Assembly (NCBI GenBank): GCA_049301455.1
Contig: JBAQKY010000020.1
Span: 51,682 to 115,681, forward strand
Reading direction: 5' to 3'
DNA from: JAUYMM01 sp049301455
GTDB taxonomy: Bacteria > Patescibacteriota > Microgenomatia > UBA8517
Length of the DNA stretch: 64,000 bases
Shown: piece by piece, positions 33,858-40,856 of the stretch
Layout: every line of letters begins with the position of its first letter
Position numbering within the stretch: position 1 is the stretch's first letter
Position numbers and translations under genes: made by a program
The notes under the pieces: model-generated
Seen by the model: the letters and a program-made list of their open reading frames with translations, nothing else
Databases searched by the model: none
Told to the model about the DNA's origin: nothing

Positions 33858-34331
33858 ATGTTTTTTATTGACAAAAGTTTCTATCAAATTAAAAAAACCA
33901 AACAAAAAGGTTTTGGGGTTTTTGCAAAAAAGAAAATTAAGGCAAAGACAATAATTGGGGAATATACAGGTAAAAGGATAGAAATTGAAAAGTATGATCT
34001 AGAAAAGGATAAAGATGGTTTATATCTTATGTTTTTAGATGATAAATACGCAATTTATCCTGATTTAAATATTAAAGATTTGCATTTAATAAACCACTCT
34101 TGTGATCCAAATTGCTGGATTCTTAATACTAACGGAAAGGTTTACTTTTTTGCACTTCGAGATATAAAAAGTAAGGAGGAGTTAACAATTTCATATTTAT
34201 TACCTCCAAAAGATGAAACTTGTAATCCATGCACACACAATTGTTACTGTGGAAATAAAAAGTGTACAGGTACGATGCACCAATCAAAAGCAGATTTTCT
34301 TAAATGGCAGAAGTTTCAGAGGAGTATATAA
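33858..34331 (+). CDS. SET-domain lysine methyltransferase-like protein
   Basis: A 157-residue compact SET protein: RGVFA-like start (KQKGFGVFAKKKIKAKTIIGEYTG), the NHSCDPNC signature for SAM binding and catalysis (about 82-89), the ELTISY tyrosine motif, and a post-SET-like cysteine cluster (CNPCTHNCYCGNKKC) that would bind zinc and complete the active site. Bacterial SET proteins methylate small basic proteins; the substrate here is unknown. The start at 33858 is 7 nt after TATACT. Confidence 0.93.
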   Translation: MFFIDKSFYQIKKTKQKGFGVFAKKKIKAKTIIGEYTGKRIEIEKYDLEKDKDGLYLMFLDDKYAIYPDLNIKDLHLINHSCDPNCWILNTNGKVYFFALRDIKSKEELTISYLLPPKDETCNPCTHNCYCGNKKCTGTMHQSKADFLKWQKFQRSI

Positions 34332-34344
34332 TTATTAAACAAAT

Positions 34345-34743
34345 ACGAAACTCAATGATCTAACTTCAGAAGAAAAAAGAGTAATTGAGGAAAAAGGTAC
34401 AGAAGCCCCGTTTACAGGTGAATATGATAATTTCTATCCCGACAAGGACAAGCTTGCTTACCCAAACGGAGGCATTTTTGTTTGTAGAAAATGTAATAAT
34501 CCACTTTTTTCAGCAACGGCCAAATTTGATGCAGGCTGTGGTTGGCCTGCATTTGATGAAAATTTTCCAAATGCAGTCAAAAGAATATTAGATAGCGATG
34601 GTAGTCGAATAGAAATACAATGTGTTAAATGCGGTGGACATCTAGGCCATGTTTTTGAGGGGGAGAGAATGACAGACACAAACACGAGACATTGTGTTAA
34701 CTCCTTATCAATTAAATTTATTAAGTCAGAAAATCTTCAATAA
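34345..34743 (+). CDS. msrB: Peptide methionine sulfoxide reductase MsrB with non-canonical start
   Basis: A 132-residue MsrB, which reduces methionine-R-sulfoxide. The reading frame is complete: EEKGTEAPFTGEYDN, two zinc-binding pairs (CRKC, CVKC), GCGWPAFDE, GGHLGHVFEG and the catalytic region RHCVNSLSIKF. There is no ATG, GTG or TTG between an upstream in-frame TAA and the conserved part. The expected initiation site is ACG at 34345-34347, which gives the usual (M)KLNDLTSEEKRV start and sits 7 nt after a -10-like TTATTA. Either ACG initiates or the start was mutated. The 3' end overlaps the convergent DUF1905 gene by 23 nt. Confidence 0.9.
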   Translation, partial: TKLNDLTSEEKRVIEEKGTEAPFTGEYDNFYPDKDKLAYPNGGIFVCRKCNNPLFSATAKFDAGCGWPAFDENFPNAVKRILDSDGSRIEIQCVKCGGHLGHVFEGERMTDTNTRHCVNSLSIKFIKSENLQ

Positions 34744-35026
34744 TCTCAATTTTTAGTTTTATGTAAGCGCCTTCTTTTAAGTTTTCTTTTCTTCGAATTT
34801 CCTTTTTGATGGGTAGTAAATAAACATCATCTTTGTCAGGAAAAATTGATGTTTTCCATGAAGTTTTCCCAATTGTTACATTTACAGGAACTGAACCCCA
34901 ACCTCTCCTCAGAATTGGAATATGCTTTATTTTTTTGGAAGTTTCTTTAGTAATTGTTACAAAATGCCACGCAGCTGGACCATCGTAGATCCAAATTTTT
35001 GCTGTTATCTCAAAAACTCTAACCAT
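34721..35026 (-). CDS. DUF1905 protein
   Basis: A 101-residue small beta-barrel-like protein with the DUF1905 signature (AAWHFVTITKETSKKI; RRGWGSVPVNVTIGKTSWKTSIFPDKD; YLLPIKKEIRRKENLKEGAYIKL). DUF1905 often occurs with or fused to YdeI/OmdA-type proteins; a YdeI-type gene is at 43475-43795. Function unknown. Confidence 0.92.
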   Translation of the reverse strand: MVRVFEITAKIWIYDGPAAWHFVTITKETSKKIKHIPILRRGWGSVPVNVTIGKTSWKTSIFPDKDDVYLLPIKKEIRRKENLKEGAYIKLKIEIIEDFLT

Positions 35027-35030
35027 TTGT

Positions 35031-35495
35031 TTATTTGTATTCTACAAGAAGATAATCATTTTCCTTGATCAAATTATCAAGTGCGTCTGGCGTTTCAACA
35101 TCATTCAAATAGAAATATAATTTTTTAGTCTCGTTTGTGCAGAATGTTTGTTTTGCTCCAGTAACAAGACAGTTTTTATCTAAATTCATTGGCAATGTTT
35201 TGAAGAAATCAGACCAAGTGATGTTTTCTTTTCTGACCTCAACTTTGTTAGGATCTTTAGAGGTTATGTACACAACATCTGATAAGTTGTGATATTTAGA
35301 ATCTGTAAAAATTCTTGTTGTTCCATTTGTAATTATTTTAAACGTTGCTGAGAACTCTACCGCTTTGTTTGTCGGAATCGGGGAGGGGGCAGTACGAGAT
35401 ACATTTTGAGTAATCGTAGTTTTAGTATTTTTGTAATAATACAAAACAGAACCACCTAAAATTATTATGATTAGACCGGCAGCTAATGATTTCAT
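35031..35495 (-). CDS. Exported membrane-anchored protein, function unknown
   Basis: A 154-residue protein with one N-terminal membrane anchor (about 4-22), a Thr/Pro-rich linker, and an extracytoplasmic beta-rich domain with two cysteines (NCLVTGAKQTFC) that could form a disulfide. It follows the DUF3096 gene by 6 nt on the same strand. Confidence 0.7.
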   Translation of the reverse strand: MKSLAAGLIIIILGGSVLYYYKNTKTTITQNVSRTAPSPIPTNKAVEFSATFKIITNGTTRIFTDSKYHNLSDVVYITSKDPNKVEVRKENITWSDFFKTLPMNLDKNCLVTGAKQTFCTNETKKLYFYLNDVETPDALDNLIKENDYLLVEYK

Positions 35496-35501
35496 TAACT
35501 G

Positions 35502-35645
35502 TTAGTTTAATAGCCCTAATCCAAGTAGTCCAGTAATAATTAAATAAGCTGCTATCCAATAGTTAAGAAACCTTGGAAAAATTAAAATTAATATTCCAAA
35601 AACTAAAGAAGTTAGAGGATTTAGATTTGTAATTGAAATTCCCAT
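35502..35645 (-). CDS. DUF3096-like small membrane protein
   Basis: A 47-residue protein: MGISITNLNPLTSLVFG, then ILILIFPRFLNYW and ITGLLGLGLLN. The G-I-L-I-L-I-F-P-R-x-L-N-Y pattern is that of DUF3096 two-helix proteins. It is preceded by a strong Shine-Dalgarno site (GGAGGTGATTAATAC before the ATG at 35645). It is the last of a run of small envelope genes downstream of a Crp/Fnr regulator. Confidence 0.85.
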   Translation of the reverse strand: MGISITNLNPLTSLVFGILILIFPRFLNYWIAAYLIITGLLGLGLLN

Positions 35646-35663
35646 GTATTAATCACCTCCAAA

Positions 35664-35840
35664 TCATTTTTGTGCATCTGATTGAATTTGTTCGACATCA
35701 TATTCTGCTTGCTCCCTGACTTTTCTAGTTTCTTCATCAGCTGCATCTTGTCTCTCTTGTGCAGCAACTTCATCAGCCTCGATTTTTTTGAGTCGTGCAT
35801 CTTCATCTATAGCATCCTTTTGTTGTTGTAGTGTTGTCAT
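35664..35840 (-). CDS. Small charged coiled-coil protein
   Basis: A 58-residue protein made almost entirely of charged helix: MTTLQQQKDAIDEDARLK, EADEVAAQERQDAADEE, then VREQAEYDVEQIQSDAQK. Heptad-like spacing of Ala/Ile/Val suggests a coiled coil. It has no membrane segment, unlike its neighbours. It lies between the DUF3096 gene and a one-helix membrane protein gene, all on the minus strand. No family was recognised. Confidence 0.7.
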   Translation of the reverse strand: MTTLQQQKDAIDEDARLKKIEADEVAAQERQDAADEETRKVREQAEYDVEQIQSDAQK

Positions 35841-35856
35841 TATTATTACTAAATAA

Positions 35857-35889
35857 CAAGCTCCGCTTTAACGAAGTCAAGCTCCGCTT
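35857..35889. repeat. Direct repeat with hairpin element, copy 1
   Basis: CAAGCTCCGCTT occurs at 35857-35868 and again at 35878-35889, spaced by TAACGAAGT. On the minus strand the unit reads GCGGAGCTTGACTTCGTTAA, which resembles the GCGAAG..TTG..ACTTCGT element found at 46578-46601 and 56810-56834. It lies between two genes of the small envelope cluster. Confidence 0.6.
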
Positions 35890-36088
35890 ATTCTGCCTGC
35901 TTTACATTTACATCAATTGAACTTGGAATGTTTACTTGTGGTGTACCTACTCTCATCTGTCTGATAGCTGGAAGACCATATACAAAGAATAAGAATCCAA
36001 ATACTGTTAAAACAACAAGACCAATGATCATTCCCATCCCATTACTTTGATCACTGGCTGGTTGTGGTGTGTTTATTACTGTTGTCAT
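35888..36088 (-). CDS. Small one-helix membrane protein
   Basis: 66 residues from the ATG at 36088, chosen because AGAGGTGAT ends 4 nt before it. An N-terminal Thr/Asn/Gln/Pro segment is followed by one helix (MIIGLVVLTVFGFLFFVYGL) and a polar tail. Function unknown; part of the small envelope cluster. Confidence 0.75.
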   Translation of the reverse strand: MTTVINTPQPASDQSNGMGMIIGLVVLTVFGFLFFVYGLPAIRQMRVGTPQVNIPSSIDVNVKQAE

Positions 36089-36108
36089 ATTTATCACCTC
36101 TTCTCAAC

Positions 36109-36357
36109 TTAACTTTTTAACTTACGTCCTATAAAAATAACTACAATTGCTCCAATAACTGCGATGACTAAACTATTTAAGTTAAATCCATCTACTCCTG
36201 ATTGGCCAACTAAGCCCATTAAAAATCCTCCAACTACTGCGCCTACAATTCCTAAGATGATATCTGTTACTGTTCCCTGATTTGAATCAGTTTTCATTAC
36301 AACAGATGCAATCCATCCTGCTATTGCTCCAAAAATTATCCATAGTATTATGCCCAT
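36109..36357 (-). CDS. GlsB/YeaQ/YmgE-family membrane protein
   Basis: An 82-residue three-helix glycine-rich protein (GAIAGWIASVVMKTDSNQGTV; IVGAVVGGFLMGLVG; AIVVIFIGRKL) of the transglycosylase-associated (YeaQ/YmgE) family, usually stress-induced. A strong Shine-Dalgarno site, AGGAGGTG, lies 11 nt before the ATG. Confidence 0.95.
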   Translation of the reverse strand: MGIILWIIFGAIAGWIASVVMKTDSNQGTVTDIILGIVGAVVGGFLMGLVGQSGVDGFNLNSLVIAVIGAIVVIFIGRKLKS

Positions 36358-36363
36358 ATTTAT

Positions 36364-36735
36364 TTATTCACCTCCTACTTGTTCCTCTCCTGAAGAAATT
36401 CTAATTAGTTTGACTATTCCGTAAGCTGCGATTGCATAGACAATTAAGGCAACTATTGTTGATGGTTCAAAAACTGATGTGGTTTCTACACCTTGGGCTA
36501 CTGATCTTCTAAATATACCATCAAATGGCATAATGAAGAATCGAGATAGAGTATAGATAATACTAACAAACCAACTATTAACACCTGCTCCTGCAATTTT
36601 TAAGATTAATCTAAAAACTAAAAGTACTTCCAAAGCTCCAAAGAAGTAATAGACTAAATATTCGCGTGTTTGAGAATTTGTTGCACCAGATCTTATAGGT
36701 GTAGTAACAACTGGTTCTACTTTAATTTCTTGCAT
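36364..36735 (-). CDS. YggT-family membrane protein
   Basis: 123 residues from the ATG at 36735, chosen because TACAAT (plus 36742-36747) ends 6 nt before it; a longer frame overlaps the regulator gene. YGGT features: two to three helices with EVLLVFRLILKIAGAG and YTLSRFFIMPFDGIFRR. The family takes part in envelope or osmotic functions. It is downstream of the Crp/Fnr regulator. Confidence 0.85.
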   Translation of the reverse strand: MQEIKVEPVVTTPIRSGATNSQTREYLVYYFFGALEVLLVFRLILKIAGAGVNSWFVSIIYTLSRFFIMPFDGIFRRSVAQGVETTSVFEPSTIVALIVYAIAAYGIVKLIRISSGEEQVGGE

Positions 36736-36802
36736 ATTTGAATTGTAGATCAGACGCATGCCTATTACAGCAATCTGAGGAACATTATGTTTGTAATTTG
36801 AA

Positions 36803-37459
36803 TTACGTTTTTGAAGATTCAAGCTCAAGTTCTAGTTTTTCCATATTGTTGAAAATCATTGAACGGTCAATATACTTAATCAAACCCTTTTTTTCTAGCT
36901 TTGACAATTCATTACTTGCGGTTTCCCTTGCAACCCCTACAAGTGTTGCGATATCTTGTTGTGTGAACCTGTGATTCACGATAATGTCGTTGCTTTTTGC
37001 TTCTCCAAAATGTTTGGCGATGTATAGAAGTACTGAAATGACTCTTCTGTATGCATCGCTGAAGACTAAATGTTCAATACGTGTTAAGGATTCAGCATAA
37101 TCTTCAATTAATTCACTAAGAAGTTCAAAAATTATAGTAGGTTTGTCTTTAATAAAATTAACAACATCCTCTCGGGGAGCACGTCCAACTTCAACTGGAG
37201 TTAATGCCTCAAAATAATAAATATTTGGTGTGCCATTAACTGCCCAAACCATTGGAAAATATGAAATTGGTTTTAAAATGTGGAGGGTTAACTCAAAACC
37301 ATTTTTGGAAATGGTGTATTGTCTTACATATCCTTTTGTTAAACAAAAAATACCTTGTGGGTCGTCGTCAGCGCGGATCAGCATCTCGCCCTTTTTGTAA
37401 TTTCTTATTACAAATTGTTTGTAAAATGTTTCGAACTCTTTTGTTTTGTTTATACTCAT
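36803..37459 (-). CDS. Crp/Fnr-family transcriptional regulator
   Basis: A 218-residue regulator: an N-terminal cyclic-nucleotide-binding-like beta roll (KKGEMLIRADDDPQGIFCLTKGYV), a dimerisation helix (about 110-140), and a C-terminal winged helix with the recognition segment RFTQQDIATLVGVARETASNEL. There is no cysteine cluster for an Fnr-type iron-sulfur centre and no complete cAMP-binding set visible. It precedes the minus-strand cluster of YggT, GlsB and other small envelope proteins, which it may control (inference). Confidence 0.93.
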   Translation of the reverse strand: MSINKTKEFETFYKQFVIRNYKKGEMLIRADDDPQGIFCLTKGYVRQYTISKNGFELTLHILKPISYFPMVWAVNGTPNIYYFEALTPVEVGRAPREDVVNFIKDKPTIIFELLSELIEDYAESLTRIEHLVFSDAYRRVISVLLYIAKHFGEAKSNDIIVNHRFTQQDIATLVGVARETASNELSKLEKKGLIKYIDRSMIFNNMEKLELELESSKT

Positions 37460-37626
37460 CTACTGACGTCTAAAATATATTTTTATACTAAATATATTTG
37501 CTTACACATCATCGTGATTATGTGTGTATGTGTATATAGTATATACCCTAAGTCGTTTTTAACCTATTTATTGGACTAATATGTTTTGCTCCAGTTTAAA
37601 TTCTAAAGTGTGCTATGATACAGATA

Positions 37627-38121
37627 ATGGGATACTTTAATAGAGATAGTAATAATAGAAGCGGACGCGACAACAGAGGCGGCGGACGTGGTTTTGGTGG
37701 TGGAAGAGACAGAGGCGGAAGAGATGACAGACCAAGTTTCAGAAGTGATGCTCCAAGAGAGATGTTTAAAACAGTTTGTAGTAATTGTGGAAAAGATTGT
37801 GAAGTTCCATTTAAGCCAACAATGGGTAAACCAGTCTATTGTTCAGATTGTTTTGAAAAGGTTGGAGGAAGAGATTCAAATGAAAGAAGATCAGAGAGAC
37901 CTGAAAGAAATAGATCTGATTTTTCAGAAAGACCACAAGCTCCAAGAGCAGATAACAGCAAGCAGTTAGAAGAGCTTAATAAAAAACTAGACAAAATCAT
38001 TGAACTTTTAACTCCTAAACAAGAAAAAGTTGTTGAAGTAGTAGAAACACCAGTAGTTGTTGCAGAAAAAGTAGTCAAAGCTCCAAAAGTCAAAAAGACA
38101 AAAGAAGTTGTTGAAGAATAA
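37627..38121 (+). CDS. RGG-rich protein with CxxC zinc ribbon
   Basis: 164 residues from the ATG at 37627, 7 nt after TATGAT (37614-37619). The N-terminal 40 residues are Arg/Gly-rich (RGGGRGFGGGRDRGG), like RNA-binding RGG boxes. Then CSNCGKDCEVPF and PVYCSDCFEKV form a CxxC-x17-CxxC zinc ribbon of a type common in CPR genomes, followed by a charged linker, a short coiled coil (LEELNKKLDKIIELL) and a Lys/Val tail. Probably binds RNA; that is inference. Confidence 0.85.
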   Translation: MGYFNRDSNNRSGRDNRGGGRGFGGGRDRGGRDDRPSFRSDAPREMFKTVCSNCGKDCEVPFKPTMGKPVYCSDCFEKVGGRDSNERRSERPERNRSDFSERPQAPRADNSKQLEELNKKLDKIIELLTPKQEKVVEVVETPVVVAEKVVKAPKVKKTKEVVEE

Positions 38122-38470
38122 TTCAAATAGAAATTTAAGCGACAAAATAAAAGCAGTACTTTTGTTGTATTTAAAAACTCAATTTATATTAATTTTAATT
38201 ACAATACTTTTTGTTTGGGGAATTATGGTGCTAGTTCCAAATATTCATCCTGTATATGAGACTTTGATTGTAATCTTTAGCTATATAGTTCTAAGTCAAA
38301 TAATGGATTATCTGGTTTCACCATATTTAATAGGTCAAAGAATTAAAGTTTCTCCAGTCTTTTTAATCTTGGCCTTTGTTTTAGGTGTGGGTTCAATGGG
38401 CTTGATAGGAGCTTTTTTATCAATACCAATCGCCTTAGTTTTAAAAACTGTCTGGGAACATTATAAATAA
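38108..38470 (+). CDS. Short membrane protein resembling the C-terminus of AI-2E transporters
   Basis: A 120-residue protein with three or four helices. SQIMDYLVSPYLIGQRIKVSP and GLIGAFLSIPIALVLK match the C-terminal signature of the AI-2E/PerM family, whose members are about 350 residues; the N-terminal two-thirds are missing. The start is a TTG at 38108 (or TTG 38111) that overlaps the previous gene by 14 nt. It could be a truncated but functional stand-alone domain. Confidence 0.7.
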   Translation: MLKNNSNRNLSDKIKAVLLLYLKTQFILILITILFVWGIMVLVPNIHPVYETLIVIFSYIVLSQIMDYLVSPYLIGQRIKVSPVFLILAFVLGVGSMGLIGAFLSIPIALVLKTVWEHYK

Positions 38471-38482
38471 AGCAGATTTTAG

Positions 38483-38836
38483 CTATTTTTTACTTATTTC
38501 TCCAACTCTGAATTTAATAATTTTTTCAATTAATTTCTCTGGTAGATTTTCATCTATCTTAAATTGTGCAGCTCCTTTTGATGTTTTGTAAATTAATAAT
38601 TCTTTTTCAAAATTGGTTATGCCAGACGGAGTAGGGTAAAAGCCAATATGTTTTTTGTAACCTGCAAAGTGGGCCAAGTTTTTACCATTTAATTTAAAAG
38701 TTGGCATGCCATAACTAATTGTTTCTACTGCATTTGGGGATACTTTGCTAATTATATCTCTAATTTTTTGGAGTTTATTCTGGACATCAGAAGGAAATGT
38801 TTTTATATACTCATCAATATTTTTATAATTTATCAT
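38483..38836 (-). CDS. DUF1801 (YdhG-like) protein
   Basis: A 117-residue protein with the DUF1801 pattern: an N-terminal helix pair (EYIKTFPSDVQNKLQKIRDII) and ETISYGMPTFKLNGKNLAHFAGYKKHIGFYP. It belongs to the YdhG fold, function unknown. A second DUF1801 gene is at 43080-43472. Confidence 0.93.
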   Translation of the reverse strand: MINYKNIDEYIKTFPSDVQNKLQKIRDIISKVSPNAVETISYGMPTFKLNGKNLAHFAGYKKHIGFYPTPSGITNFEKELLIYKTSKGAAQFKIDENLPEKLIEKIIKFRVGEISKK

Positions 38837-38964
38837 AAAGCAAAATTATATCAGAACTTGTCTAGTAAATTAAAACACTGTCTTAGAAAAATTTAAACCA
38901 TGACAGTAAATATGGTTGAAAAAATAGGTAAAATTTTATTAAAATATATTAATTAACTGTGTTG

Positions 38965-39741
38965 ATGAAAAAAATACTAGACAAATGGATTATTAAAAAT
39001 CCCATTAAAGCATTCTTACGTTTTTCCATTACTTTAAGCTGGATTGTAATTACAACGCTGTTCCTATTAAAACTGCCAACTGAACCGGGGATATTATTGC
39101 TAAATTATATAGGACTTCTAGGTTCATCATTAATAATTACCTATTTAATGAAAGGTAAGAACGGATTTAAAGAATTGTTTTCCAAAGTTTTTAAATGGAA
39201 AGTTAATATTAAGTTTTATTTATTAGCACTCTTTTCTATACCAGTACTTACAATATTAATTTCACTTTTATTTAATACCTTTTATATTCCACAATCAGAG
39301 TGGCTTCTCACAGCACAAAAATATTTTGTCTCGATGTTTTCAGGTTTCTTAATAATAAATTTGTGGGAAGAAACTGGTTGGACTGGTTTTGTCCAATCAA
39401 GATTAATGAAAGAAAATGGACTATTAAAAGGTTCAATGTTAACTGCACCTTGGTTTATTTTGATACACGTTCCACTTTACTTTAGTCAGCCAACTTTAAA
39501 AGAATTTTTAATAGCAATTGGTGTCCTTTTTTTCTTAGCCTTTTTCTTTAGATATTTGCTGGGTTTAGTTTATATAGATACTGGTAAAAGTTTATTTTTA
39601 GTTGGATTGCTTCATGCCTCATTTAATAATTCGTCACTAGGTCAAGCAAAAATGATACCAGCCAGTATAGTTGCAACAATACTAATCACATTAGTATATG
39701 GATATTTAAGAAGTCGCAAAGTTATTACCTCGAAGCTTTAA
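38965..39741 (+). CDS. CPBP-family intramembrane metalloprotease
   Basis: 258 residues from the ATG at 38965, with several membrane helices. Motifs of the CPBP (CAAX-type II/Abi) family: NLWEETGWTGFVQSR (the two glutamates and arginine), LIHVPL (histidine) and GLLHASFNN (second histidine). Such enzymes cleave membrane substrates in bacteriocin immunity or protein processing. Substrate unknown. It overlaps the next, convergent gene by 17 nt. Confidence 0.9.
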   Translation: MKKILDKWIIKNPIKAFLRFSITLSWIVITTLFLLKLPTEPGILLLNYIGLLGSSLIITYLMKGKNGFKELFSKVFKWKVNIKFYLLALFSIPVLTILISLLFNTFYIPQSEWLLTAQKYFVSMFSGFLIINLWEETGWTGFVQSRLMKENGLLKGSMLTAPWFILIHVPLYFSQPTLKEFLIAIGVLFFLAFFFRYLLGLVYIDTGKSLFLVGLLHASFNNSSLGQAKMIPASIVATILITLVYGYLRSRKVITSKL

Positions 39742-40381
39742 AGCTTTTGATCATCGAATAGGCAATTCTTGGATCAATTCGTGAATCTTCTTGTATTCCT
39801 TCACCACCTGTATAGTATCCCAAGATATAAATATTTTTTTCAGTTCCATATATAAATCTGTTTTCAGTAGTGCCGCTTGGAAATTCCCAAGGTTTTAGAT
39901 TTTGAAAATTTTTAACCTTTCCATTATCTATATCTTCAACTGCAACAACTGTATAAGTAAACCACTCTCCCATACCAACTGGGCTGTTTTTTGAAAGGTC
40001 TACTGAATCTCCAACATTTTCTAAAGCAATCAAATCCTTAAACTGTTCAGCGTTATAGTTATATATTTCACCTAAACTGTTTTTCATTTCAGGTTTAACA
40101 ACTGAAATATAGACAAAGTTTGTAGGTCCCATACCTAAAACCTCTGTGTCAGGCATGATTCTGACACTGTAATCTCCTTCTTTTACTACTTTGTAATCTT
40201 CAGGCATATTAATTGAAAAACCTAGATCGGTATTGGAATATACTTTTTTGATCAGATTGTTTGATGTAACAGATGCTGGTTCATTCACTTTCTCATTACC
40301 TAATTTGTTTTTGTTTGTATATCCATAGGCAACAAACAAAATGAGGGAGAGCGCAATGAATATAACTACTATCTTTTTCAT
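39725..40381 (-). CDS. Exported protein with PsbP-like domain
   Basis: 218 residues from the ATG at 40381, 7 nt after TATTAT (plus 40389-40394). There is an N-terminal signal anchor (MKKIVVIFIALSLILFVAYG). The mature part opens with VYSNTDLGFSINMPEDYKVV, a pattern of PsbP-like exported proteins common in CPR genomes. Two other proteins here share it (59456-60082 and 62050-62877). Function unknown. Confidence 0.78.
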   Translation of the reverse strand: MKKIVVIFIALSLILFVAYGYTNKNKLGNEKVNEPASVTSNNLIKKVYSNTDLGFSINMPEDYKVVKEGDYSVRIMPDTEVLGMGPTNFVYISVVKPEMKNSLGEIYNYNAEQFKDLIALENVGDSVDLSKNSPVGMGEWFTYTVVAVEDIDNGKVKNFQNLKPWEFPSGTTENRFIYGTEKNIYILGYYTGGEGIQEDSRIDPRIAYSMIKSFKASR

Positions 40382-40425
40382 AGATAAAATAATACAAAGT
40401 TTTAAAATAAAATTCAAATTAAATT

Positions 40426-40662
40426 TTAAATTTGTAGATATGTTAGAAGCTTAAACATTAAAATTGCAGGCCAGAAAACAGCTTTTCCAATTCCCATCAA
40501 AACAGCTTCAATTCCTGAAACATTTTGCAAAAAGTAAAAGAGTGCACCTATTACTCCTAGTCCATAGATTGCATTACCACTATTTCCACCACCATAATTG
40601 TGTGAGTGGTGTTTGTGCTCACAACATTCACACTTTTTTGTGTCCATTTCTTTATTTTTCAT
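40426..40662 (-). CDS. Small membrane protein with Cys/His-rich N-terminus
   Basis: A 78-residue protein whose first 25 residues contain CECCEHKHHSHNYGGG, a candidate metal-binding cluster, followed by one or two membrane helices (about 31-68). It has AAAGAG 4 nt before the ATG. No family was recognised. Confidence 0.65.
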   Translation of the reverse strand: MKNKEMDTKKCECCEHKHHSHNYGGGNSGNAIYGLGVIGALFYFLQNVSGIEAVLMGIGKAVFWPAILMFKLLTYLQI

Positions 40663-40783
40663 ATTTCTCTTTAAATATTACATCTTTTAATATCTAAATG
40701 TCTAATTGTTCTAATGAAAAAAGATTCAGCATTAAAAAATTAATTTTAAGATGCTATAATAGCCATGTTCTTTAAAGTTATAA

Positions 40784-40855
40784 TCCTCGGTAGCTCAACG
40801 GCAGAGCAGGATCCTGTTAAGATCAAGGTTGCACGTTCGAATCGTGCCCGAGGAG
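40784..40855 (+). tRNA. tRNA-Asn(GUU)
   Basis: A 72-nt tRNA. Acceptor TCCTCGG pairs with CCGAGGA, discriminator G; anticodon loop CTGTTAA gives GTT, with a mismatched first stem pair; T arm contains GTTCGAATC. No CCA is encoded. A TATAAT (40778-40783 or 40755-40760) lies upstream. The next gene's ATG begins one base after its 3' end. Confidence 0.95.
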
Positions 40856-40856
40856 C

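Noticed and set aside
35621..35806. Minus-strand open frame of 61 codons overlapping the small coiled-coil gene
   Set aside because: It is in another frame from the 58-residue coiled-coil gene and the DUF3096 start, both of which fit better; the frame has an atypical Lys/Met-rich composition.
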